Assembly (NCBI GenBank): GCA_020638995.1
Contig: JACKHM010000001.1
Span: 124,001-188,000 of the forward strand
DNA length: 64,000 bases
Reading direction: 5' to 3'
From: Planctomycetaceae bacterium
GTDB lineage: Bacteria; Planctomycetota; Planctomycetia; Pirellulales; Pirellulaceae
Shown here: in pieces, positions 15,928-23,615 of the stretch
Layout of the letters: each line of letters starts with the position of its first letter
Position numbering within the stretch: the first letter of the stretch is position 1
Program-made: the position numbers and the translations under genes
Notes under the pieces: generated by a model
What the model saw: only the letters and a program-made list of their open reading frames with translations
Told to the model about the DNA's origin: nothing
The model's database searches: none

Positions 15928-16206
15928 ATGAAGAGCGATTTGCCGGATCGAACATTCGCGTTTGCAGTGAGAATTGTGAAATTATGCCAGACCCTCGAAG
16001 AGTCAACGGGCGTTGCTCGGACACTGAATCGCCAGCTTTTGCGATCAGGGACTTCGATCGGTGCGAATGTTGAAGAAGGTCAAGCGAGCCAAAGCCGAGC
16101 CGACTTCGTGGCCAAGTACAGCATCGCTTGCAAGGAAGCCCGCGAAACTCACTACTGGCTTCGCCTGCTCGCGGAGACCGAAGTCCTGCCAGCGGAACGT
16201 CTGTAA
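15928..16206 (+). pseudogene. four-helix-bundle protein (23S rRNA-intervening-sequence type), late nonsense codon
   Basis: The 92 codons match the S23/four-helix-bundle family: FAVRIVKLCQTLE, the hallmark LLRSGTSIGANVEEGQ, then KYSIACKEARETHYWLRLL. The frame stops at TAA 16204-16206, but the same frame carries on for 24 codons (SITEECNELIAILTTIIKK, SRSNP) to TGA 16279-16281, which is exactly the missing fourth helix. A single nonsense mutation explains this. GGAG lies 9 bases before the ATG. Function of the family is unclear; members are common as free-standing genes in planctomycetes. Confidence 0.8.
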
Positions 16207-16314
16207 TCCATCACCGAGGAATGCAACGAACTAATCGCAATCCTCACGACGATCATCAAGAAGTCTCGGTCGAATCCGTGACGGTTTTAACCTTCACACT
16301 TCACCATTCCCACT

Positions 16315-16736
16315 TCAAACTTCCAGCCGGTAGACGCCACGAATCGAATTCGCCTGGGCGGTGGTGAGAACTCCCATTGCGACCAAGCCCGGCATTCGAC
16401 TCAGGGCATTTAAACAGTCTTCAGCAAACTCGCAAGCTCGGAAGCTCCGTGCCGCAATACCGCTCCCTCCGTCTGTTCACTGAACTCCATCATTGCAGCG
16501 TGCCGTGCCATCTCATCGACAAGAACTCCCTCGACGGTGGTAGCAGGCTCAAGTTCTCGTCGCAGACGTTTGCGGTAATGTTCAACACGCTCGCCTTGCA
16601 GGGCCTTTGGCAGCAGTTTTTTTGAAGTCAGGCCGTGTTGCAGGGCGTTAGCGCGGGATGCGCTGTTTCCTTCACTGCCAGTTTCCGCCATACTTTGGGC
16701 TTGCATTTCCATCGGCTCGTGCTCCTGGAACGACAT
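16315..16736 (-). pseudogene. prophage-type hypothetical protein with a one-base frameshift
   Basis: The frame from ATG 16736 encodes ASRANALQHGLTSKKLLPKAL, RVEHYRKRLRRELEP, LVDEMARHAAMMEF and AVLRHGASELASLLK, then ends at 16410. Shifting by one base near 16418 restores a plausible end (CLNALSRMPGLVAMG, TTAQANSIRGVYRLEV) with a stop at 16315-16317. One base has probably been lost in an AAG-GAC context. The SRANALRHG start recurs in phage and planctomycete accessory proteins; no function is known. It is divergent from the repressor gene, with operators between them. Confidence 0.55.
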
Positions 16737-16745
16737 CTAAACAAG

Positions 16746-16776
16746 TTGACACATAAAGGGTACCCCAGTGTACCCT
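16746..16776 (+). promoter_or_regulatory. promoter with overlapping operator O1
   Basis: A consensus -35 box TTGACA at 16746-16751 is followed at 17-19 bases by a weak -10 region (around 16769-16776). The operator GGGTAC-N6-GTACCC at 16758-16775 covers the spacer and the -10 region. It would read towards the repressor gene, so occupancy should block transcription (autorepression). The motif is seen; promoter use is inferred. Confidence 0.55.
16758..16775. promoter_or_regulatory. operator O1, GGGTAC-N6-GTACCC
   Basis: A perfect 6-bp inverted repeat with a 6-base centre (CCCAGT). The identical arms with the same spacing occur at 16839-16856, and a single half site GGGTAC lies at 16880-16885, next to the repressor start. 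It is the likely binding site of the HTH repressor encoded just downstream. Confidence 0.75.
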
Positions 16777-16838
16777 ATTTGCAAATAGGAGTTTTGTTGC
16801 ACTTTTGAGTTCCCGCCCTGGATGTACAAGGAAATCGC

Positions 16839-16856
16839 GGGTACCATGTCGTACCC
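16839..16856. promoter_or_regulatory. operator O2, GGGTAC-N6-GTACCC
   Basis: Second exact copy of the 18-bp palindrome (centre CATGTC), 81 bases from O1 (start to start), 34 bases before the GTG at 16890. The half site at 16880-16885 follows. Confidence 0.75.
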
Positions 16857-16889
16857 TACCCTTCAAATCAGCTCCTTTTGGGTACATGT

Positions 16890-17540
16890 GTGGCAAATTC
16901 GAAACTCAGCCCCGAACTACAGGCACGTCACGAACGCCTGGCACAAGTCATTGGGCGGCTCACCGAACGCGGTCAGACGCAACGCCAAATTGCGTCCGCG
17001 TTAAATGTTCCAGCGCAGTACCTGAGCGACGTAAAGAACGGCCAACGCACGATAACGGAACCCTTTGGCAGGCGGATTGCAGAAGTTTATAAGGTAAGTT
17101 TCGCTTGGCTGATGGACGGTGAAGGGCAGGAATCCATACCACAGTTCAGCGCCGCACCAGGCACTACGACCTCAGGAGTAACTCTTCCGGTGCTGTCGAT
17201 GCCCGTAGAAGGCGACCCAAGGGAATCTTCGGATTGGGATGGCAGCCAGATCATCGTGGCCGGAGCCGCCGCTGCAATCGCCTCAGGCTCTAAGTGGCCC
17301 TACGTCCTCCGCTACGATGGTGATGACAGCAAGGGAAGACTCGCAACTGGCGACCTCCTTCTGGTTACCGAGACGGGCGATAAGCAAGGCGAACTCATGA
17401 TCGTCAAGGGTCGAGGATCGTTACGGATAGCCCGGAATGTCGATGGCGATTGGCACTCACTTCAAGGTCGGCTGCGCCTGCCCAGGAACTTGGACTTTGT
17501 CGGTTCGGTCCGAGGAATAGTGTGGGCACCCTTTCGGTGA
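16890..17540 (+). CDS. phage-type repressor: HTH domain plus LexA/CI-like (S24) C-terminal domain
   Basis: The start is the GTG at 16890 or the TTG at 16878; the former gives MANSKLSPELQARHERLAQ. Residues 15-70 form an XRE-type helix-turn-helix (QTQRQIASALNVPAQYLSDVKNG). The C-terminal 110 residues have the S24/S26 fold pattern: LPVLSMPVEG, a YDGDDSKGRLATGDLLLV segment where LexA has its GDSM serine loop, and LMIVKGRG with a possible Lys. The Ser-Lys dyad is not canonical, so RecA-stimulated self-cleavage is uncertain. Two exact palindromic operators and a half site lie upstream, between this gene and the divergent prophage-type ORF, the layout of a phage immunity switch. It is probably a prophage relic that still encodes an intact protein. 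Confidence 0.8.
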   Translation: MANSKLSPELQARHERLAQVIGRLTERGQTQRQIASALNVPAQYLSDVKNGQRTITEPFGRRIAEVYKVSFAWLMDGEGQESIPQFSAAPGTTTSGVTLPVLSMPVEGDPRESSDWDGSQIIVAGAAAAIASGSKWPYVLRYDGDDSKGRLATGDLLLVTETGDKQGELMIVKGRGSLRIARNVDGDWHSLQGRLRLPRNLDFVGSVRGIVWAPFR

Positions 17541-17837
17541 TTTGGCACCGGCCACTCGTTACGTGCCGAGTAGTCTCTCGTCGTAGCCGCCTGTATGCAC
17601 AACCGAACGCCCTAACGTAGGCGAAGTGTGCTGGCCCAGCGATTGTGTGATGGAGCTTAAGTGAGGGATAGATTGGCGAGCAAAATCGAGTGCAAAGGTG
17701 CGGACAAATAATGAACGTGTGAACGCGATAGCTACGCTTGAATGATCTTTGACAATTTGGATGTCCAAAATCACGCGACGTCCACCATCGGCGCGGACTT
17801 CGAGCCCCCGCGACGATCGGTGCGTTCGTGGATCGTG

Positions 17838-18081
17838 TTACGCGACGCGCTGCAACGTCACGCCCGGTAGGTGCTTCCGCCCTTTGTGGAATTCGACTTT
17901 CAGCTTGAACCGGTCGCCAGGCTGCCCAGCGACCAAGGTTTGTGGTTTGGCACAGGGCAAACCGCGTGGCCAATCCGTGCGAAGTTCGAGACGCGGCTGC
18001 TGGTTGGCAGGTCGCCACTGCAATTAGACTTCGTTCGGCGTCTTGCCATTGAGCGTCATGTGCGGGCGGAACTCGTTGTAC
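17838..18081 (-). pseudogene. 3' part of the interrupted DDE transposase
   Basis: On the minus strand the frame resumes at the GTAC junction with NEFRPHMTLNGKTPNEV, the usual last part of an integrase-core transposase (RPH and GKTP motifs). It meets TAA at 18024-18026, then continues in the same frame with RPANQQPRLELR, CAKPQTLVAGQPG and a closing GRKHLPGVTLQRVA. The TAA stands where relatives have Tyr. Joined to the part ending at 20686 it completes the protein. Confidence 0.75.
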
Positions 18082-18173
18082 AACCCCGCAATCAAACGCC
18101 CATGATACCACTCTTGAAGTTCTCTATCCGTGGCATCCTTGGTTTGGTGAGCAAGTGGTCGTCCATCAAGTCA

Positions 18174-18571
18174 TGGATCGGCGTGATCGAACGGTCTTTC
18201 GTTGCCGTCTCGTGAGCAATTTAGCGGCGAAGCCTCGTGAGGTGCCGCAATGGATGTTTGACCATGCTGCCTGTTGTGTGATGCAGGCCGGAGAGCAACC
18301 TCGGGTTTCCGTGATCGCCCTGCGGCGATTGGTTCGGCTTCTTCGGCGGTGTGTGCTAGAAGATCAGCATTTCCCTTTGGCGAAAGGAGATGCTGATGAG
18401 CCGCGTTCCACGGACTCCGACGTCGCAAGCGCAACTGGACCTGTTCACGCCTCGTCCCAACGTACCTCGGTGGAGCCATCTGCCTCGGGCAACACGTCAG
18501 ACGATCAAGAGGCATCTAGCCACGTTGATCCGCCAGCACGCCGCTCGATTGCGAAACGGAAAGGAGGCTGA
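18174..18571 (+). CDS. small ORF 1 of the recombinase element
   Basis: From ATG 18174 the protein reads MDRRDRTVFRCRLVSNLAAK, then REVPQWMFDHAACCVMQ, QPRVSVIALRRLVRLL and RRC. This ~60-residue block (a VPQWMFD-AACC motif followed by a helix) looks like a conserved small protein that I associate with recombinase genes in planctomycetes. The frame then runs on to 18571 through low-quality sequence that overlaps ORF 2. A two-base insertion near 18353 would explain the loss of an original stop at TGC-TAG. Role unknown; a recombination accessory or directionality factor is possible from position only. Confidence 0.45.
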
Positions 18572-18584
18572 CCATGAGCGATAA
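18396..18584 (+). CDS. small basic ORF 2 of the recombinase element
   Basis: 62 residues, MSRVPRTPTSQAQLDLFTPR, then VPRWSHLPRATRQTIKRHLATLIRQHAARLR. A near-perfect Shine-Dalgarno (AAAGGAG, 18384-18389) lies 6 bases before the ATG at 18396, deciding this start over the ATG at 18390. The C-terminal helix is rich in Arg and His, as in small DNA-binding accessory proteins. It overlaps the recombinase start by 11 bases, so the two are translationally coupled. A function as recombinase partner is an inference from the overlap. Confidence 0.65.
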   Translation: MSRVPRTPTSQAQLDLFTPRPNVPRWSHLPRATRQTIKRHLATLIRQHAARLRNGKEADHER

Positions 18585-20658
18585 GATTCAATCCCAACAT
18601 CGCGAGCGAAAAGCAATTCTCTACGTGCGGCAATCGTCGAGTTTTCAGGTGCAGCACAACGAAGAAAGCCGCAAGTTGCAGTATGCCATGCAGCAGCGTC
18701 TTCACAATCTGGGTTGGGAGCAGGTCGACGTCATCGACGAAGACCTGGGCCGCAGCGCGGCGGGCGGCGTGGTGCGCAGCGGATTCGAGCGGATGGTGGC
18801 CGACGTCTGCTTGGGCAAAGTCGGCGCGGTGGCGGCTCGCGAAGTCTCGCGGTTCGCCCGCAACAGCCGGGACTGGCAGAAGCTGGTCGAGGTCTGCCGT
18901 GTCGTCGATACGTTGCTGATCGATCAAGAGACGGTTTACGCGCCGCGGCAAAGCAATGACCGATTGTTGCTGGGATTGAAAGGAAGTTTGAATGAATACG
19001 AACTGGACCTGCTGCGGCAGCGATCGGTCGAGGCGCGTTATGAAAAAGCCAAACGCGGCGAATTGATCGTGGCCGCGCCGGTCGGTTACTTGAAGACAGG
19101 AACGTCACGGGCCGGCGATCTGCGTTTGGAAAAAGATCCCAACGCGCGAGTTCGTGAAGCGATTGAACTAGCCTTTTCCAAATGCTTCGAGCTGGGCAGC
19201 GTGCGGCAGACCCTGATGTGGTGGATCGAGGAAGGACTGCAACTGCCGGTCCGCAACGACCAGGGCGAACTTTCTTGGAAGCGTCCGACCTATGCCATGC
19301 TTTATCAGATCGTGACCAACCCGGTCTATGCCGGCGCGTATGTCTACGGCCGCACCGAACACAAGACGCACTATCAAGGCGGCGAGCTGGCACGCACGTC
19401 GCGGCGAAAATCACCAGACGAGTGGATCGCATTGATCCCCGATCATCACGAGGGCTATGTCGCCTGGGACGACTTCGAGCGGCTGCAAGAGATGATCACG
19501 TCGAACAACCTGCATCAGGGCAAAGGCGCGGCGCGGAAGGGGTCAGCACTTCTGGGCGGCTTGCTACACTGTCGCCGCTGCGCCCGAAAACTCGTCGTTT
19601 CCTACACCGGAACGAACCACGATGCGCCACGTTATTGTTGCCACCGTGGATACCTGGATAATGGTGAAGCGAAATGTATTTCGTTTGGTGGAGTGCCAAT
19701 CGATCGAGCGGTCACCGAACAGATCTTTCGCGTCCTGGCCCCCGCCGCCATCGAGGCCGCCGTGCTCGCCCATCAACAACAATCTGAACAACGAGACGAA
19801 GTGCTGCGTGCGCTGGAACGTGACTTGGAGTCCGCACGCTATGAAGCCGCGCGGGCTCAGCGTCAATTCGACGCCGCCGATCCCGAAAACCGCCTGGTCA
19901 CCGCCGAGTTGGAACGCCGCTGGAACTTGGCGCTGGAGCGGGTGGCCGAAGTGGAAAGCCGGATCAGCCGCCACCAGCAACAATCCGTATCGGATGAAGA
20001 GGTCCAGGCCGACGAGTTCGCCCGACTTGCCGAAGATGTCGAATCTGTCTGGAGCGATCCCGCCGCTGACATTCGCTTGAAAAAGCGCATCGTCCGCTCG
20101 CTGATCGAAGACATCATCGCCGACTTGGATCGCGAGGCCAGCGAAGTCGTGCTCACGATCCACTGGGTCGGCGGCGTGCATACCGAACTACGAGTCCCAC
20201 GCCGTCGTCGCGGCACCGCTACCGCCACACCGGATTCGACCGTCGAAGCCATTCGCGTGCTTGCTCGTATCTGTACCGATGACGTCATCGCCGGTTTTTT
20301 AAACCGCAACGGTCTCGTCACCGGCCGCGGCAACCGTTGGACCCGCGAGCGCATCACGTCGATGCGGCAGTATCACAAGATCGCATGCTACGACCGACAG
20401 ACGCAGCAAGACGAAGGCTGGTTGAATCTGACAGAAGCAGCAAAGATTCTGGGCGTCAGCAACCGAACGTTACGATTAGCGATCGAGCGAGGCGACATCG
20501 AGGGCCAGCATCCCTTACCGGACGGCCCTTGGGTGATCAACCGCCGGCAACTGGAAACACCCCGTGCCAAATCGGTCGCTCGTCAGGCGAAACAACGCCA
20601 AGGCAACCCCGCGGTACCAAACCCCAACCAAAAAACTCTCGGCTTTTCCAGCAAATAG
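18574..20658 (+). CDS. large serine recombinase
   Basis: 694 residues with an AAAGGAGG site before the ATG. The N-terminal resolvase domain has the catalytic serine in YVRQSS (S21 or S22) and the conserved AAREVSRFARNSRDW helix. A Recombinase domain follows (about 165-300, YEKAKRGELIVAAPVGYLKT). The zinc ribbon has CRRCARKL at about 333 and CCHRGYLDNGEAKC at about 353-367. A long coiled coil spans about 395-480. The C terminus (about 610-660) adds a MerR-like excisionase-type helix-turn-helix, LTEAAKILGVSNRTLRLAIE, which is unusual for phage-type large serine integrases. The protein should cut and rejoin DNA at the GTAC-centred sites flanking the element. All key motifs are intact, so it may be active. 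Confidence 0.93.
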   Translation: MSDKIQSQHRERKAILYVRQSSSFQVQHNEESRKLQYAMQQRLHNLGWEQVDVIDEDLGRSAAGGVVRSGFERMVADVCLGKVGAVAAREVSRFARNSRDWQKLVEVCRVVDTLLIDQETVYAPRQSNDRLLLGLKGSLNEYELDLLRQRSVEARYEKAKRGELIVAAPVGYLKTGTSRAGDLRLEKDPNARVREAIELAFSKCFELGSVRQTLMWWIEEGLQLPVRNDQGELSWKRPTYAMLYQIVTNPVYAGAYVYGRTEHKTHYQGGELARTSRRKSPDEWIALIPDHHEGYVAWDDFERLQEMITSNNLHQGKGAARKGSALLGGLLHCRRCARKLVVSYTGTNHDAPRYCCHRGYLDNGEAKCISFGGVPIDRAVTEQIFRVLAPAAIEAAVLAHQQQSEQRDEVLRALERDLESARYEAARAQRQFDAADPENRLVTAELERRWNLALERVAEVESRISRHQQQSVSDEEVQADEFARLAEDVESVWSDPAADIRLKKRIVRSLIEDIIADLDREASEVVLTIHWVGGVHTELRVPRRRRGTATATPDSTVEAIRVLARICTDDVIAGFLNRNGLVTGRGNRWTRERITSMRQYHKIACYDRQTQQDEGWLNLTEAAKILGVSNRTLRLAIERGDIEGQHPLPDGPWVINRRQLETPRAKSVARQAKQRQGNPAVPNPNQKTLGFSSK

Positions 20659-20686
20659 AACAAAGTGGCATTATGAAGCAAGGCAG

Positions 20687-21755
20687 TACCAATCTTTGAA
20701 CAGCGAGAGTTCGCGACAGAACCGCTTGCGTTGAAACGGCAAAAGCAACCTGCGCGTCGCTTCATCTTTCAACGTCTTGATGAACCGCTCGATGAGGGCG
20801 ATGCTGCCGTGGCTCCGAAGCGAGGTTTGATTCCGCGTCGCTCGCACCAGCGTTTGAAACCTCCGCACCAGAACTGCCGTTCTTTGTCGCAGATGATGTA
20901 CTTGGGCGTCGCGCCCGCGTCGTAGATCGTTCGCCACAGAAACCGCCGGACGGATTCACTCGTCGGTTGGGTGGTAAATACCGTCGCCCCCGTGCAGCGT
21001 CGGGAGTGATGATCCAACACGATCGCCGCCCACCAGCAGAACGGCCAGCATTGCGGCAGCGCGAACGGCAACCAGGTTGTCCAGAATCCGCCCAGCATCG
21101 GCACCACTGTCAGATCGACATGCCAGACGTGGTTGCGATATTTGGCCGTGACGATGCGTCCGGTTTCCGTGGTGTCGGACTTGGGAGATGTTTCTTCGTT
21201 TTCGTTTACGACTGAGGTGGCCGTTTCCGACGCGTTGGGATCGGTCGCGGGACTTTCCTTGAGTATCCGCCCAACCGTGGTTTTGCCGAGATGTAAGCCG
21301 GCGCGACAGAGCGTCTCGGCGATCTTGACTTTCCCCATCGTGGGACAGACGTTCTTGAGCCGCTGCACGGCGTAGCGAACGAAGTCGGGGAACTTGTTGA
21401 CAGGCTGCGTACGCGACCAACCGCGAGCGGCCTTGAGTTCCAAGATTGCCATCCGTTCCATGGACTTGTAGTGCGGTCGACCGTGTGCTGGAATCGACTT
21501 CATTCGAGCCGAGATGATTCGCAACTGTTCATTGACAACAGCGAATACTTGCTGCAGGCGGTCGACTTCCGCCTTTTGCCGCACGTGCGGGTTGATGCCG
21601 TCGGCCGCCCACCCGCGCGTGCACGAGGTCGCATATTGAGCGAGCGAGATGACGTGCAATGTGGCCGACTTGACGTGTTGGTTCCAAGCCTTCGGCAGGG
21701 GGATGGTGGGTGCTTGATGCGTCATCATGAGTGCCGCTCTTAAATGGTGCGACAC
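20687..21755 (-). pseudogene. 5' part of the interrupted DDE transposase (integrase core)
   Basis: The frame on the minus strand encodes an N-terminal region with LELKAARGWSRTQ, then CPTMGKVKIAETLCRAGLHL and KTTVGRILKES, and an rve core: VWHVDLTVVPM (first Asp) and YIICDKERQFW (second Asp). At about 20815 the frame breaks: KPRFGA is followed by noise, while the neighbouring frame gives HGSIALIERFIKTLKDEATR (third catalytic Glu), LPFQRKRFCRELSLFKDWY. A deletion of a few bases explains it. The gene stops at the GTAC junction of the serine-recombinase element and continues at 18081. Confidence 0.8.
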
Positions 21756-21962
21756 TGATGATAATCACGTAAGGGTTATGCCGTTCCTTAACAACACTCT
21801 GGAGGAGATTATCGCCTGAAGCCCCCACCCAGTGTGGTCGTAAAGAATCGCTGGGCTAGCTCACACTTCTTCCTCCTCCTATCTGACACATCGTGGGTGG
21901 AACAACCGACCTCGTGATGATCCATATATCAGCAGGAATAACGCTCCAACGCCGTATGGCGA

Positions 21963-23402
21963 TCAAAGAACTGGCCCCAGCATCGCGAGGGCATTGTTCC
22001 ACACTCGACGAGGAATCGACCAGGTAGCAATTGCTTCTCTCGAAACCGGATTCGAGCTATCGATGTACCGTTGCTGACGCTCTCTCATCTTGGACGTGAG
22101 GTCTGGGTCGTAGAACAGAATGTTGTTTTCATAATTCAGCTCAAAACTGCGCCGGTCCATGTTGGCCGAACCGATCAGCGTGATTTTGTTGTCAACGGTC
22201 AGCGACTTGGTGTGCAGCAAACCGCCTCGGTATTCATAGATCGATACACCCGCCTCGAGCAGATCCGCGTAATAGCTGCGGCTCGCTCCGGCCACGATCC
22301 AGGAATCATTCCTCGCCGGAAGGATCATCGTCGTCGTCACTCCGCGGTAAGCCGCCGAACGAATGGCACCTTGAATCGAATCATCGGGCACGTAGTATGG
22401 CGTCGAAATCACCAGTTCACGTCGTGCGCTGTAACACAGTGCCTCGAAAGTTTCGGGCATCGCGGAGTAGCGGTTGGTCGGCCCTGTTCCGATCACTTGC
22501 GCGGGAAACCCAGGTTCCGGTGCAGCGACAGGCTGATTCAGTAAGTTGTCGATATTTTCGTCGGTATAAGTCATCCAGTCGCTGGCAAACAGTTGCAAGT
22601 TCTGTCGCGAGATCGGACCTTCGAAACGCATTACGGCATCGACCCAGGGGGCGTACTTCGCCTTGACCAGAAACTCCGGATCGGCGCAGTTCTGGCTGCC
22701 GCAATACGTAATCCGTCCGTCAATCACCAGGATCTTACGATGATTGCGAAGATCGATGCGGCCGACCAGAGGTCGCAGCAACGGGTTGCCGATCGGCAAG
22801 GCAACCGCCAGGCGAACGCCCGCATGCTTCATGGATTGCCAATGTTTTGAACGGATTATCGCACGTGAGCCAAGATTGTCCGCCATGGCTCGGCAGACCA
22901 CGCCACGCGCAGCCGCTTGCTTGAGCGCCTCGACCACCTTGCAGCCGTTACTGTCGGTCAGCCAGATGTAGAAGAGCAAATGAACGTGTTCGGTCGCCGC
23001 GTCGATGTCTGCGACCATCGACTCAATCGCGGCATTGGAATCGGCCATCAACCGCGCCGAATTGCCCCCGACTGGTTGGAAACCGCTGATCGATTGCCCC
23101 AGATGAAAAAGATGCTCATAGGTTTTGGGGATCGACGCAACGAGGTTCGGTTCGTCCCCGGGCACAGCTGGTACTTTCCCGGGCATCTCCGTGAGAATTC
23201 TTCGCAGGCGAGCGACTCGTCGCCGGCCGATATTCACCTCTCCGAATAAGATGTAACACACAATTCCCAGCACGGGCACCGACGCAATAACGGCAACCCA
23301 GGCAATGCGAGAGGCAGGGTCCCGGTGCGGACGCAGCATGACACGCAGAATCAGTACAAATTCGACCAGGATATGAACGGCGACAACAACGAGTGATTCC
23401 AT
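21963..23402 (-). CDS. cls: cardiolipin synthase (phospholipase D superfamily)
   Basis: 479 residues with two N-terminal membrane helices (about 3-22 and 33-55), the cardiolipin synthase N-terminal domain and two PLD (HKD) motifs: LRNHRKILVIDG near 228 and LLHTKSLTVDNKITLIGSAN near 397. The order and spacing match ClsA-type enzymes, which condense two phosphatidylglycerol molecules (or PG with PE) into cardiolipin at the inner membrane. The length is typical (about 480). It stands alone between two IS elements on the minus strand; its promoter region would be 23403-23480. No defect seen. Confidence 0.93.
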   Translation of the reverse strand: MESLVVVAVHILVEFVLILRVMLRPHRDPASRIAWVAVIASVPVLGIVCYILFGEVNIGRRRVARLRRILTEMPGKVPAVPGDEPNLVASIPKTYEHLFHLGQSISGFQPVGGNSARLMADSNAAIESMVADIDAATEHVHLLFYIWLTDSNGCKVVEALKQAAARGVVCRAMADNLGSRAIIRSKHWQSMKHAGVRLAVALPIGNPLLRPLVGRIDLRNHRKILVIDGRITYCGSQNCADPEFLVKAKYAPWVDAVMRFEGPISRQNLQLFASDWMTYTDENIDNLLNQPVAAPEPGFPAQVIGTGPTNRYSAMPETFEALCYSARRELVISTPYYVPDDSIQGAIRSAAYRGVTTTMILPARNDSWIVAGASRSYYADLLEAGVSIYEYRGGLLHTKSLTVDNKITLIGSANMDRRSFELNYENNILFYDPDLTSKMRERQQRYIDSSNPVSREAIATWSIPRRVWNNALAMLGPVL

Positions 23403-23615
23403 GAACAGGATCCATAGGTACGGAAGACAGCCGAGATTCAGAACGGACCGACGCGGACCTCCAACAACGTCAGAACATCATCCATGTGGATCGCATTCGA
23501 ATACTTCACAAGATCTTCTTCATATCATAGTTCTCCATTCTTGGTTGTTATTCAAGCCATCCAGACTAAGCCACCCGGCCGCGCCAGGTTCTGTCGCGAA
23601 TTGCCGTGCTCTGAG

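Larger units (their letters stand above)
18082..20689 (+). mobile_element. ~2.6-kb serine-recombinase mobile element with three ORFs
   Basis: The element sits between two copies of GTAC (18078-18081 and 20686-20689). Deleting it together with one GTAC rejoins the flanking transposase codons without loss or gain: FKDWY from the right flank and NEFRPHMT from the left flank read through in one frame. Near the ends, imperfect inverted copies of GTGGYATYATG occur at 18101-18111 (complement) and 20665-20675, candidates for recombinase half-sites. The cargo is two small ORFs and one large serine recombinase, all on the plus strand. It therefore resembles a minimal self-mobilising unit that uses a serine recombinase with a TA-centred core. 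Confidence 0.75.
17622..21869. mobile_element. insertion sequence split by a nested serine-recombinase element
   Basis: Terminal inverted repeats are visible: 17622-17644 begins GAAGTGTGCTGGCCCAGCGA, and the complement of 21846-21869 begins GAAGTGTGAGCTAGCCCAGC. They agree over about 22 positions with a 2-base gap. Removing the inner element (18082-20689) leaves about 1.64 kb with one minus-strand DDE transposase gene, a normal IS size. The transposase also has a frameshift near 20815 and a nonsense codon at 18024-18026, so the IS is dead. No target duplication is evident. Confidence 0.7.

Noticed and set aside
17559..17774. 71-codon minus-strand frame at the left end of the split IS
   Set aside because: It crosses the IS terminal repeat and has no recognisable motif, so it is probably chance.
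18084..18155. Minus-strand codons LQEWYHGRLIAGL continuous with the transposase tail
   Set aside because: They lie inside the serine-recombinase element; the natural continuation of the tail is the codons at 20690 and above, restored by excision at GTAC.
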